DNA of 24,184 nucleotides from UBA4661 sp002405405 (GTDB lineage: Bacteria; Bacteroidota; Ignavibacteria; Kapaibacteriales; UBA4661), in contig DAIUAL010000022.1 of the NCBI GenBank assembly GCA_036847245.1, positions 1 through 24,184 of the forward strand, in the 5' to 3' direction. This document shows positions 9,348-17,971 of this stretch, in pieces. The notes under the pieces were generated by a model. That model had not been told where the DNA came from and ran no database searches. It saw nothing but the letters and a program-made list of their open reading frames with translations. The position numbers and the translations under genes were made by a program. How positions within the stretch are numbered: the stretch's first letter is position 1; each line of letters starts with the position of its first letter.

Positions 9348-11036
9348 TTAGAACAGTTTTCCAGTAGACATCAGGAGATGTTCGACAATAGGACCAAGAG
9401 CTAAGGCAGGAAAATATGTAAGTACACCTACAATAAATATGACACCCGTAAGTAAAGCCCCAAACAGTACCGTGTCTGTGCGGAACGAACCTGTTGATAC
9501 ATCCGCCGATGTTTTTTGTGCCATTGTACCCGCGATTGCTAGAACTGGGAGGATGACACCATAACGTCCGGCTAGCATCGCTATTGACAGTGTAACATTA
9601 TACCACACTGTGTTTGTACCAAGACCGGCAAATGCACTTCCGTTATTATTAGCAGCTGAAGCAAATGCATAAAGAATCTCTGTAAGTCCGTGGGGTCCTT
9701 GATTGCCAACAGTAGAAGTCCCAACCGGCAGTACAGCAGAAAGCGCCAATAGGATCACTAATGCGGCATTGGGAATCAGGATAGCAAGCATTGCCATTTG
9801 GATTTCGCGCGACTCGATTTTTTTACCTAAATATTCCGGTGTACGACCAACCATTAATCCTGCAACAAATACTGTTACGATGACAAAAATGATCATCCCG
9901 TACAACCCTGAGCCAACACCACCAAAGATCACTTCACCCAACATCATATTGAGAAGTAAGATCATTCCCCCGAGCGGTGAGAAAGCATCATGCATCGCAT
10001 TAACTGAACCGTTCGACGTAATTGTCGTAATGGTAGCCCATAAACCGCTATTCATGATACCAAAACGAACCTCTTTTCCCTCCATACTGCCGGCTATATT
10101 GAGTGCAGGATTATACGCATATTCTGACCACAAGAGTACCGATAAGCCAAGGAGAAATACTCCTGCCATCACTGCAAAAAGTACATATCCCTCGCGTGGT
10201 TTTTTAATGGAATGTCCATAACTGATCGTAAGTGCTGTTGGTATGAGAAGAATACCGAGCATCTGTAAAAAGTTAGAAAATGGTGTCGGATTTTCTAGAG
10301 GGAATGCACTATTAACGCCAAAGAAACCACCGCCATTGGAACCCAATTGTTTAATAGCAATTTGGCTTGCCGCAGGACCTAAAGGTATCACTTGCAGACC
10401 TCCCTCAAGAGGATGCGCAATCACATAGGGATGAAAAGACTGCACAACACCTTGACTCATTAATAATATCGCCCAGATGATAGAGAGCGGGAGCAAAATG
10501 TAGAGCACGCTTCGTATCAAATCCGACCAAAAATTTCCAACTGTATGCGATCGTGTTTGTATCAAACCTCGTTGCAGGGCACTCAGTACCCCTATACCTG
10601 TTCCTGCACTGACAAAATTTTGCACACTTAATGCAAGCATTTGAGAGCCATAGGATAAGGTGTTTTCACCACTGTATGATTGCCAGTTAGTATTGGTAAC
10701 GAAACTGATAGCAGTGTTTAATGACAGGTGCCAACTCAAACCCGGCAAATGCTGAGGATTCAGAGGTAACAGATGTTGAAGCATCGTAATGAGTACAACA
10801 ACAGCTACACCGAGTACATTGAATAGAAGTACCGCTCCCGCATACTCTCGTGATGACATCATCGTGTTGGATACCCCCATCACATGCATAATCCATGATT
10901 CGACTCGTACATACCATGCCGAGGTGTTAGTGGTTTGTTCATTCATCACTACGGCAATACCTTTTCCAAGAATTATTGCCCCTACCAACAGAGTAAAAAG
11001 AAATAAACCGAGTTGAACATATTCAAACGACTGCAT
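9348..11036 (-). CDS. kdpA: KdpA, K+-binding and channel-like subunit
   Basis: A 562-residue polytopic membrane protein with the four P-loop selectivity-filter segments of KdpA: TNTNWQ (114-119), SNGGGFFG (233-240), TSNGS (340-344) and NNNGSAF (463-469). It selects K+ on the periplasmic side and hands it to KdpB. The start is supported by AAGGAG at 11050-11045, eight bases before ATG. The kdpF stop is 24 bp upstream. Length is normal for the family. Confidence 0.98.
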   Translation of the reverse strand: MQSFEYVQLGLFLFTLLVGAIILGKGIAVVMNEQTTNTSAWYVRVESWIMHVMGVSNTMMSSREYAGAVLLFNVLGVAVVVLITMLQHLLPLNPQHLPGLSWHLSLNTAISFVTNTNWQSYSGENTLSYGSQMLALSVQNFVSAGTGIGVLSALQRGLIQTRSHTVGNFWSDLIRSVLYILLPLSIIWAILLMSQGVVQSFHPYVIAHPLEGGLQVIPLGPAASQIAIKQLGSNGGGFFGVNSAFPLENPTPFSNFLQMLGILLIPTALTISYGHSIKKPREGYVLFAVMAGVFLLGLSVLLWSEYAYNPALNIAGSMEGKEVRFGIMNSGLWATITTITSNGSVNAMHDAFSPLGGMILLLNMMLGEVIFGGVGSGLYGMIIFVIVTVFVAGLMVGRTPEYLGKKIESREIQMAMLAILIPNAALVILLALSAVLPVGTSTVGNQGPHGLTEILYAFASAANNNGSAFAGLGTNTVWYNVTLSIAMLAGRYGVILPVLAIAGTMAQKTSADVSTGSFRTDTVLFGALLTGVIFIVGVLTYFPALALGPIVEHLLMSTGKLF

Positions 11037-11060
11037 ACAGTATTCTCCTTGGAATAAAGA

Positions 11061-11150
11061 TTAAAATTTTTCGGGACGAAGCATGACATACCCGAGATAG
11101 GCAATCAAAACGCAAGCGATAATGCCGCATACAATAAGATCAAAACCCAT
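11061..11150 (-). CDS. kdpF: KdpF, single-helix accessory subunit (29 aa)
   Basis: A short frame from ATG at 11150 to TAA at 11063-11061 encodes MGFDLIVCGIIACVLIAYLG followed by YVMLRPEKF. A single hydrophobic helix followed by the YV-L-RPEKF ending is the hallmark of KdpF, the lipid-like stabiliser of KdpABC. It has a good Shine-Dalgarno, AAGGAG at 11162-11157, six bases before ATG, and sits immediately before kdpA. As first gene of the cluster it marks the 5' end of the operon. Confidence 0.93.
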   Translation of the reverse strand: MGFDLIVCGIIACVLIAYLGYVMLRPEKF

Positions 11151-11222
11151 AACAAACTCCTTGGAGAGAATTCAAAAATTTGGCTGTTTTACAACTGAGA
11201 TATAACTGAAGAAAAACGAATG

Positions 11223-11251
11223 CAAACTTATCGTGGGTGTCATAAAGCCAA
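11223..11251 (-). promoter_or_regulatory. Candidate Bacteroidota-type promoter for kdpFABCDE
   Basis: On the minus strand TTG (11251-11249) is followed after 18 bases by TAAGTTTG (11230-11223). This fits the Bacteroidota sigma-A pattern of a -33 TTG and a -7 TAnnTTTG at about 19 bp. Transcription would start near 11215, about 65 bases before kdpF. The KdpE-box-like site lies about 22 bp upstream of the -33 element, a plausible position for an activator. Confidence 0.45.
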
Positions 11252-11272
11252 TATTCAAATGTGGTGTCAGGT

Positions 11273-11289
11273 TATAAAAAAAATATAAA
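11273..11289 (-). promoter_or_regulatory. Candidate KdpE operator (tandem TTTATA)
   Basis: On the minus strand the sequence reads TTTATA-TTTTT-TTTATA: two direct half-sites 11 bp apart, one helical turn. From memory, the E. coli KdpE site upstream of kdpFABC has the same architecture (TTTATA, five T-rich bases, TTTACA). It is in the only intergenic region upstream of kdpF, 123 bp from the start codon. The match to the known site is close, but AT-rich DNA can mimic it. Confidence 0.55.
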
Positions 11290-11355
11290 GATTGCGTAAA
11301 CAATTACTCTTTATCAAGGTTGCATGAATATGCCGCAAGAAAACTTGTAATTTGA

Positions 11356-11402
11356 GTTGTGATAACAACACACTCTTGCCACAGTATATGCTGTGTAACA
11401 CA
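11356..11402 (+). promoter_or_regulatory. Two small palindromes upstream of the MOSC gene
   Basis: GTTGT-GATA-ACAAC (11356-11369) and TGTGT-A-ACACA (11392-11402) are perfect inverted repeats 22 bp apart, 17 bp or more before the MOSC start codon and far from the kdpF start. They have an operator-like look, but no factor can be assigned. Confidence 0.3.
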
Positions 11403-11418
11403 ACTTTTATGTCAATGT

Positions 11419-12207
11419 ATGAGCATCTCTGTCAGTCGCATTACAATCTATCCGATCAAAGCATTTGATGGTGTATCGGTACCGGAGATTGCCATTACTG
11501 CTGGTGGCGCGCTCTATCGTGACCGTGAATTTGCATTTGTACGTCCCGATGGTAAATACATGAATGGCAAACGCCATGCAGAAGTCCATAAGATTCGAGC
11601 AACTTTTGATTCGACTCTCTTGCTAGCTGAATTTTCTGTACAAGGTGAAACAAGAACATTTCACCTTGAAGAGCAAACCAGCGATCTCGAAGCATGGATG
11701 AGTGCGGTTATAGGTATACCGCTTACCCTGCAACGCAATTCAGAATACGGTATGCCCGATGACGACATAGCAACGGGTCCAACGATTGTCGCTGAAAATA
11801 CATATCATGAAGTAGCAACATGGTTTGATAACATGACGATTGATGATATGCGAGGTCGCTTTCGTGCCAATATCGAAATACAGGGTGATGATCTCCCCGC
11901 TTTTTGGGAGGATTGTTTATACGATGAATCTCCGCGCCATCTTCCGTTTCGTTTAGGTGATGTACGTGTACAAGGTATCAATCCATGTCGTCGTTGTATT
12001 GTGCCAACGCGCAATCACTTAACAGGTGAAGAGTTAGGAATGAAATTTAAGCAGGCATTTGTTGAACGTCGCAAAACAACACTACCTGATTTTGCAGAAA
12101 GTTCACATTTTCAGGATACTTACTATCGACTCACGGTGAATACGATTATTGAGCCTAACCAAGCAGGTGCAATGCTGCGTGTCGGCGATCCTGTTCTTCT
12201 TGAATGA
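11419..12207 (+). CDS. MOSC-domain protein (YcbX/mARC-like, without ferredoxin domain)
   Basis: A 262-residue protein with an N-terminal MOSC beta-barrel domain (SRITIYPIKAFDG at 6-18) and a C-terminal MOSC domain carrying FRANIEIQG (148-156) and NPCRRC (188-193), ending in P-TRNHLTGEE. The cysteine of this motif is the one expected to hold sulfur or ligate molybdenum in the MOSC superfamily. Related proteins (YcbX, mARC) reduce N-hydroxylated compounds with a Moco centre; the C-terminal 2Fe-2S domain of YcbX is absent here, so an external electron donor would be needed. I chose ATG at 11419 because the longer frame from 11359 adds 20 Cys-rich residues without homology to the domain. It is divergent from kdpF; the methyltransferase follows after 24 bp. 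Confidence 0.8.
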   Translation: MSISVSRITIYPIKAFDGVSVPEIAITAGGALYRDREFAFVRPDGKYMNGKRHAEVHKIRATFDSTLLLAEFSVQGETRTFHLEEQTSDLEAWMSAVIGIPLTLQRNSEYGMPDDDIATGPTIVAENTYHEVATWFDNMTIDDMRGRFRANIEIQGDDLPAFWEDCLYDESPRHLPFRLGDVRVQGINPCRRCIVPTRNHLTGEELGMKFKQAFVERRKTTLPDFAESSHFQDTYYRLTVNTIIEPNQAGAMLRVGDPVLLE

Positions 12208-12231
12208 GTTAATCAATTTTTTCTATAAACC

Positions 12232-12972
12232 ATGGTGCATAATCTCTACTTACGCTTCAAATCTCTTTTACCGAAAGCGTTGCGCTCTCAACTCAGTTCG
12301 ATCAATCAAGCACTTTTTGCCCGCAAAAATTTGCAACGCAAATATGGTGCGTGGTTCGATGTAGATTGGCGTAAGCACTATGCAACCATGTCGAATGATG
12401 AGTGGATTCGTGCATACGATCAAGCATGGCACTTTCACCATAATGACTGTGTCGATGAAACTGATGCCACTATGATTCTTTCAGCACTCGGCGAACCGGG
12501 AAGCGGTCTTGATGTTGGGTGTGGAGCCGGTCGTCTTGCTGTCAGTATGGCACAGGCAGGATTCCGTGTTACCGCGGCTGATGTCAGTCATGAAGCTCTT
12601 GAAATTGCACGGACAACTGCCAAGCAAGCAGGCATTGAGATTGACTTTCATCATACATTTGCCGAAGAACTTCCCTTTGCTGATCAATCCTTCGATTATA
12701 TCACATGCTGTCATACTTTAGAACATGTGCGCGATTTACAAGCAACGGTTACACATCTCAAACGTATTGCCCGCAAACGTATTGTAGTCTTAGTACCTCG
12801 TCAAGAATTTCGAATGTATATGAGTAATTACCACACACAATTTTTTTCAACACCGGATGATATGATTCGTGCTATGAATATGCAACATTACGATTGTCGT
12901 GTGGTAACGACTATTGATCGCGACAGCGAATATCAAGGTGACATGATCTTATTTATCGGTCATTGCAACTGA
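12232..12972 (+). CDS. Class I SAM-dependent methyltransferase, substrate unknown
   Basis: A 246-residue protein with a Methyltransf_11-like core: motif I LDVGCGAGR (93-101), the acidic residue D117 after the second strand (AADVSHEAL), and the FDYITCCHTLEHV segment (154-166). The first 80 residues form a basic, helix-rich extension containing WRKHYATMSNDEW, which may give substrate specificity. It starts 24 bp after the MOSC gene, so the two may be co-transcribed. No feature points to a specific substrate (small molecule, quinone or lipid). Confidence 0.75.
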   Translation: MVHNLYLRFKSLLPKALRSQLSSINQALFARKNLQRKYGAWFDVDWRKHYATMSNDEWIRAYDQAWHFHHNDCVDETDATMILSALGEPGSGLDVGCGAGRLAVSMAQAGFRVTAADVSHEALEIARTTAKQAGIEIDFHHTFAEELPFADQSFDYITCCHTLEHVRDLQATVTHLKRIARKRIVVLVPRQEFRMYMSNYHTQFFSTPDDMIRAMNMQHYDCRVVTTIDRDSEYQGDMILFIGHCN

Positions 12973-13109
12973 GATATAATGTTTCTCAAACACCGAAAAT
13001 CATTCCTTAAACAATCTTTACTTTTGTAACCACGTACACATGAATACAGCGCGTTTCGCAGAGATGATTCCATGCGTGGCGAGTTGCATCTTTTTCTTCT
13101 GTTTGCTAT

Positions 13110-14585
13110 ATGACTATCACTCTCTATAATTCTCTTACACGCACTATAGAACCTTTTGCTCCGTTGAATGCACCGAACGTAACAATGTATTCATGCGGAC
13201 CAACAGTCTATAATTTTGCTCATATCGGCAATCTTCGAGCATTTCTTTTTGCAGATCTTTTGCAACGGACACTCCGCACAGTTGGCGGTTATGATGTTCG
13301 CTGGGTAATGAATATCACCGACATCGATGACAAAACTATTCGCGACAGCGCATTTGGTTCGCAAGCATGGCCAACAGCATTAGGCACACAGTCCGATGAC
13401 CCCAAGAAAAATCTTCGTGACTTTACCGAGTATTATACCAAAGAGTTTGTAGCAGATATTTCGGCTATTGGTATCGATCGTGCACACTTGTACGCTATGC
13501 CCAACGCTACCGATTATATGCCGCAAATGCAGGACTTGATTCGTAGAATTTATGAGCAGGGCTTCGCCTATATTCGAAGCGGCAGTGTATACTTCGATGT
13601 TGCCAAATGGCGTAAAGCCGATGTCTATGGTAAACTTTTCACGATTGATGCAGAAAACTTCCAAGAAGGTGTTCGTATCGATGCCGATGAATATGATCGT
13701 GAAAGCGTGAGTGATTTTGTCCTTTGGAAAGCCCAAAAAGATGGCGAACCCTCATGGGATTTTGAGATTGGCGATACTAACTGCATTGGTCGTCCGGGAT
13801 GGCATATTGAGTGCTCGGCAATGGAATACGAATTACTAGGATTGCCCTTTGATATTCATACCGGCGGCGTAGATTTGAAGTTTCCGCATCATGAAGACGA
13901 AATCGCGCAAAGCAAAGCAGGATATGGTATCGAGCCGACACGTTATTGGTGCCACAATGAATTCCTCGAAGTTGAAGGTAAAAAAATGAGCAAATCGCTC
14001 GGCAATTTTTTTACGCTTCGCGATGTGATTGCCAAAGGAATTGATCCGCTTGATATTCGACTCCTGATGCTGTCAGCACACTATGGCACACGTTTGAATT
14101 TTACCTTTGCAGGATTGGAGTCCACTCGAAAAGCACGGCTACGCCTACAAGAGTATATCTATGATCTTGTCGAACATATCAATTTTGATGTTAATTCCAT
14201 GACCGATCCTGCGCCACAAGCAATAGCTCTCCGCGAACAAGTTTTTGCTGAACTTGCCAATGACTTAAATACTCCAAAGGCACTGGCACAAATTTTTACA
14301 TTTATCAACAATAATCCGGTAGCAGGGCTTCAGGAATCGGAAATTTGCGGATTGATTCGTTTCTTCCGTGAATTGAATGATGTTTTTGCTGTCTTTCATT
14401 TTACCCAACGTCCGGTAGTTACAGCAGAACCAATCCCTGATGATATTCAAGCACTTGCAACAGCACGCTGGGAAGCTAAACGTAATCGTGATTTTGCAAC
14501 TGCCGATACGCTTCGCAAAGAAGTCGAGGCACGTGGATTTCTTATCAAAGACACAAAAGAAGGTTTCGTTGTGGAGCGCGTATAG
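13110..14585 (+). CDS. cysS: Cysteinyl-tRNA synthetase
   Basis: A 491-residue class I synthetase that charges tRNA-Cys. Visible are the HIGH-type motif HIGN (38-41), the KMSKS loop (292-296), and the four zinc ligands C29, C235, H260 and E264, which line up with those of E. coli CysRS (28, 209, 234, 238) at a constant offset of 26 for the last three. The segment GWHIECSAM and the DIHTGGVDLKFPHHEDE stretch are diagnostic. A roughly 25-residue insertion before residue 115 explains the extra length. The start ATG at 13110 gives MTITLYNSLTR, typical for the family. Upstream 137 bp contain no gene. Confidence 0.97.
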   Translation: MTITLYNSLTRTIEPFAPLNAPNVTMYSCGPTVYNFAHIGNLRAFLFADLLQRTLRTVGGYDVRWVMNITDIDDKTIRDSAFGSQAWPTALGTQSDDPKKNLRDFTEYYTKEFVADISAIGIDRAHLYAMPNATDYMPQMQDLIRRIYEQGFAYIRSGSVYFDVAKWRKADVYGKLFTIDAENFQEGVRIDADEYDRESVSDFVLWKAQKDGEPSWDFEIGDTNCIGRPGWHIECSAMEYELLGLPFDIHTGGVDLKFPHHEDEIAQSKAGYGIEPTRYWCHNEFLEVEGKKMSKSLGNFFTLRDVIAKGIDPLDIRLLMLSAHYGTRLNFTFAGLESTRKARLRLQEYIYDLVEHINFDVNSMTDPAPQAIALREQVFAELANDLNTPKALAQIFTFINNNPVAGLQESEICGLIRFFRELNDVFAVFHFTQRPVVTAEPIPDDIQALATARWEAKRNRDFATADTLRKEVEARGFLIKDTKEGFVVERV

Positions 14586-14698
14586 AGCTGTTTCTACAAA
14601 AAACGACATACTCTCTTTTCCTTTTGGCTTTGTTCTCCGTATGTTGTTTTTATCTAATCATTTTCTTTGACTTTTTCCCTGATTTTTCTCTCCATTCT

Positions 14699-16063
14699 AT
14701 GCGCTACGCTCATAATGTTCTTGAACTCATCGGCTCTACGCCTCTTGTCAGACTCAATAAAATAACTGAAGGTATCGAAGCAACAGTACTTGTGAAAATG
14801 GAGAGTCGTAATCCGGGAGGATCTGTCAAAGATCGTATTGGTATTGCCATGATCGAAGCAGCTGAAAAAGAAGGACGTATCAAACCGGGCGATATGATTA
14901 TCGAACCTACCAGTGGCAATACCGGTATTGGTCTTGCACTTGCGGCACGCTTAAAAGGGTATCGTTGTCTTTTTGTCATGACCGAAAAGGCATCGGTCGA
15001 ACGGAGACGGTATTTACAAGCACTGGGTGCCGATGTCATGATTGTACCAAGTGCCGCAAAGCAAAGCTCACCGGAGTATTACTTCAACACTGCCAAACGC
15101 TTGTCAGAAACATTACCCAATGCGGTGATGCTCAATCAGTACGATAATCCTGCCAATCCTGACGTACACTATCGTAGTACCGGTCCTGAAATCTGGGCTG
15201 ATACGGATGGTACTGTAACACATTTTATTGCCGGCATGGGTACGGGCGGAACAGTGACCGGTACAGCACGATTCCTCAAAGAAAAAAATCCGGGTATCAA
15301 AGTTATCGCGGCAGATCCTGTTGGCTCTTCCATCAAAACATTCAAAGAAACAGGGCGCTTAGTAGAGTCTTTACCTTACTTAGTCGAAGGTGTTGGGCAA
15401 GAACGTATTCCGCTCAATCTTGATGTGAAACTTGTTGATGAAGTCATGAATATCAACGACAAAGAGGCATTCACGATGGCGCGCCGATTGGCACGCGAAG
15501 AAGGTATTTTCTGCGGTGGTTCCTCCGGCATGAATGTGGTCGCGGCATTACGGGTTGCCAAGCTTTTGCCAAAGTCGGCGGTAGTTGTGGCTATCATTTG
15601 CGACACGGGCGAGCGCTATCTTTCGAAACACCACTCCGATGAGTGGCTGAAAGCAAATCAATTCCTCGATCAAGACAGAGTAACGGTCAAAAACATCTTA
15701 GAAAGTCGTCGAAGTTTTGCTAACACACCCAAGCTCGTCGCAGTGCAGTCAGGACATACGGTAAAAGAAGCACTAGAATTGATGAATAAATTTGAATTAA
15801 ATGAATTACCTGTAATCAACGAAGGCAGTGTTGTAGTCGGTAATGTCCGCGATATGAAGCTCATGCAAAATGTGATTGCTGATCGCGCCGCTCTTGATGC
15901 CTCCGTCGAAAGTGTTATGGAAGCACCACCGATGATGATCGACAGCGGTACTGAAGTAGAACGTGCTGTTGAATTACTCCGCGAGCATCGCACATTATTG
16001 GTTATGGAATTTGGCCATGCTCTTGGTGTTGTCACTCGTCATGATGTTTTGGAATATGTTTAA
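14699..16063 (+). CDS. cbs: Cystathionine beta-synthase-type PLP enzyme with C-terminal CBS domains
   Basis: A 454-residue PLP enzyme of the cysteine synthase/cystathionine beta-synthase fold. PLP lysine K44 lies in GGSVKDR; TSGNTG (71-76) binds substrate, GTGGT (181-185) holds the PLP phosphate, S275/S276 in CGGSSG faces the pyridine nitrogen, and CDTGERYLS is at 301-309. Residues about 336-454 form a pair of CBS domains (ALELMNKFELNELPVI and AVELLREHRTLLVME), which distinguish it from plain CysK/CysM and often bind adenosine nucleotides. It would join serine (or O-acetylserine) to homocysteine or sulfide. ATG 14699 gives MRYAHNVLELIGSTPLV, the usual N-terminus; the longer frame from 14624 adds a hydrophobic tail that is unlikely to be real. 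It lies 113 bp after cysS. Confidence 0.9.
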   Translation: MRYAHNVLELIGSTPLVRLNKITEGIEATVLVKMESRNPGGSVKDRIGIAMIEAAEKEGRIKPGDMIIEPTSGNTGIGLALAARLKGYRCLFVMTEKASVERRRYLQALGADVMIVPSAAKQSSPEYYFNTAKRLSETLPNAVMLNQYDNPANPDVHYRSTGPEIWADTDGTVTHFIAGMGTGGTVTGTARFLKEKNPGIKVIAADPVGSSIKTFKETGRLVESLPYLVEGVGQERIPLNLDVKLVDEVMNINDKEAFTMARRLAREEGIFCGGSSGMNVVAALRVAKLLPKSAVVVAIICDTGERYLSKHHSDEWLKANQFLDQDRVTVKNILESRRSFANTPKLVAVQSGHTVKEALELMNKFELNELPVINEGSVVVGNVRDMKLMQNVIADRAALDASVESVMEAPPMMIDSGTEVERAVELLREHRTLLVMEFGHALGVVTRHDVLEYV

Positions 16064-16101
16064 CCCGCGCCGGACGCATTCACACCCTCTTTTGCAATAG
16101 T

Positions 16102-16866
16102 ATGAATATCTTACTTACCAATGATGATGGTATCAATTCATCAGGAATCTATGCGATGGCAAAAGCGCTGCAATCGCTAGGCACTGTCCATATTATCGCA
16201 CCTGATCGTCAGCAAAGTGCAGTCGGTCATGCGATTACCCTAAGTACTCCTTTGCGCGTTACCAAAGTACATCTCGATAGTGAATTATATGGCTTGGCAA
16301 TAAGTGGCACACCTGCCGATTGCGTTAAGTTAGGTGTCAGTACTCTTCTTGATGTTAAACCTGATTTGGTAGTCTCGGGTATCAATCATGGCAGTAATAC
16401 GGCAATTAACATCTTGTATTCAGGCACTGTATCTGCCGCGTCGGAAGGCATGTTGATGGGTGTTCGCTCAATGGCAGTTTCACTGAACAGTTTTGACCAC
16501 ACTGTGGATATGAATCCTGCCGCGGAGTATGCCGCCATGATAGCTGGTCAATATGTCCATTCTCCGTTACCGCTCACTACTATTTTGAATATCAATGTTC
16601 CCCCTCTTCCCCGTGAGGAAATACTGGGTGTGCGTGTTACGGAACAAGGACAAGGTGCTTGGAACGACCACTACGACAAGCGTACAGACCCTTATGGACG
16701 AGATTACTATTGGCTTGCAGGCGATTATGAACCGAGTATTACCAATATTAATACCGATGATCGTGCACTCAAAGAACATTATGTGTCTGTTACGCCGATT
16801 CGTTTTACCCTAACCGATCACGAGCATTTATCAGCGCTGTCATCATTGCAAAACATACGAATATAA
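16102..16866 (+). CDS. surE: 5'-nucleotidase SurE
   Basis: A 254-residue survival protein E. The metal-binding residues are D8 and D9 (TNDDG), S39 (PDRQQSA) and N95 (SGINHGSN), at the standard positions. SGTPADCVKLG and SGTVSAASEG are further family marks. SurE dephosphorylates nucleoside 5'- and 3'-monophosphates and is linked to stationary-phase survival. It begins 38 bp after cbs and ends four bases before wecB. Confidence 0.96.
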   Translation: MNILLTNDDGINSSGIYAMAKALQSLGTVHIIAPDRQQSAVGHAITLSTPLRVTKVHLDSELYGLAISGTPADCVKLGVSTLLDVKPDLVVSGINHGSNTAINILYSGTVSAASEGMLMGVRSMAVSLNSFDHTVDMNPAAEYAAMIAGQYVHSPLPLTTILNINVPPLPREEILGVRVTEQGQGAWNDHYDKRTDPYGRDYYWLAGDYEPSITNINTDDRALKEHYVSVTPIRFTLTDHEHLSALSSLQNIRI

Positions 16867-16870
16867 TCTC

Positions 16871-17971
16871 ATGCCATTATCTGTTCTGATTGTTCTTGGC
16901 ACACGCCCCGAAGCTATTAAACTTGCTCCGCTGATCGTTCTTCTCAAAGCACGACCCAACATCATGGTACATGTGTGCGTTACGGGGCAGCATCGAGAAA
17001 TGCTTGATCAGGTTTTGCAAACATTTTCGATTACACCCGATAGTGATTTACAACTCATGCAGAGTCGCCAAACATTGGCAGGACTGAGTGCGCGTGCAAT
17101 GCTTGCCTTGGATGATATTCTTGAGCAGATTCAACCTGAATGGCTCATTGTTCAAGGGGATACAACAACAGCAATGGTTGGCGCACTGACGGCATTTTAT
17201 CGTAAGATTAAAGTCCTACATGTTGAGGCGGGTTTACGCACATATAATAATTTCCATCCGTATCCTGAAGAAGTCAATCGTCGTATCATTGATGTCGTTG
17301 CCGATATCTATGCCACGCCGACTCAAGAAAGCAAAGAAAATCTTCTGCGCGAGGGTATTGCTCCCGAACGGATTGTCGTTACGGGAAATACCGGCATCGA
17401 TGCACTTCTCATGATTGCCGAGCGCAATATCATGCCTACGCTCATACAAGACGAGCATCTTGCAGATAAAAAAATTATCCTCGTTACCTCACATCGTCGA
17501 GAAAATCTTGGCGAACCGATGGAGCAAGTTTTTCTTGCACTTCGAGATATTGCCGAACGGTATTCTGCTACGCACCATATTGTGTTCCCTGTCCATTTGA
17601 ATCCTGCGGTACAACAGCTTGCCGATGCAATAATTGGTCAAACGCAAGGTATATTGCTCTGCGCTCCTTTGCCGTATGAAGAAATGGTTGCCCTCATGAA
17701 GCAGAGCATCTTCGTTATTACAGATTCCGGTGGTATTCAAGAAGAAGCACCAAGTTTGGGTAAGCCCGTGATTATCACTCGTGAAACCACCGAACGACCG
17801 GAGGTGGTGCAATCCGGTGCTGGATTCTTAGCGGGCAGTGATCGCTCAACGATCGTACGTCTGGCTGAACAATTGATCGAAGATCCGGCATTCTACGCAC
17901 AAGCGGGAACAATACGCCACTTGTATGGCAATGGCAATGCAAGTACGATGATTGCAGAATTGCTTCGGTAA
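16871..17971 (+). CDS. wecB: UDP-N-acetylglucosamine 2-epimerase (non-hydrolysing)
   Basis: A 366-residue GT-B-fold enzyme converting UDP-GlcNAc to UDP-ManNAc for envelope polysaccharide. The conserved residues can be placed: GTRPEAIK (10-17), D97 (QGDTTT), E119 (HVEAGLRT), E133 (PEEVNRR), H208 (TSHRREN) and the C-terminal TDSGGIQEEAP. It starts four bases after surE without its own clear ribosome binding site, so it may depend on surE translation. The last 33 codons and stop belong to a 104-bp direct repeat whose second copy lies at 20270-20373, so the 3' end itself may have been replaced by an incoming element. No other wec or enterobacterial-antigen genes are visible, so the pathway is unknown. 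Confidence 0.95.
   Translation: MPLSVLIVLGTRPEAIKLAPLIVLLKARPNIMVHVCVTGQHREMLDQVLQTFSITPDSDLQLMQSRQTLAGLSARAMLALDDILEQIQPEWLIVQGDTTTAMVGALTAFYRKIKVLHVEAGLRTYNNFHPYPEEVNRRIIDVVADIYATPTQESKENLLREGIAPERIVVTGNTGIDALLMIAERNIMPTLIQDEHLADKKIILVTSHRRENLGEPMEQVFLALRDIAERYSATHHIVFPVHLNPAVQQLADAIIGQTQGILLCAPLPYEEMVALMKQSIFVITDSGGIQEEAPSLGKPVIITRETTERPEVVQSGAGFLAGSDRSTIVRLAEQLIEDPAFYAQAGTIRHLYGNGNASTMIAELLR
17868..17971 (+). repeat. 104-bp direct repeat, left copy (3' end of wecB)
   Basis: This copy covers Q334 to the stop codon of wecB. It is identical to 20270-20373 except at 17955, where C here is T in the right copy (Ala versus Val codon). The two copies bracket the akr-araC segment. Similarity stops sharply on both sides. 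Confidence 0.97.

Noticed and set aside
13019..13026. TACTTTTG as a promoter box for cysS
   Set aside because: It matches the -7 pattern, but no TTG is found at a proper distance upstream; it may be chance in AT-rich DNA.
14624..14698. Upstream start for the cystathionine beta-synthase with a hydrophobic N-terminus (apparent signal peptide)
   Set aside because: The enzyme is cytoplasmic and its conserved N-terminus begins at the ATG at 14699; the extension is T-rich intergenic sequence.
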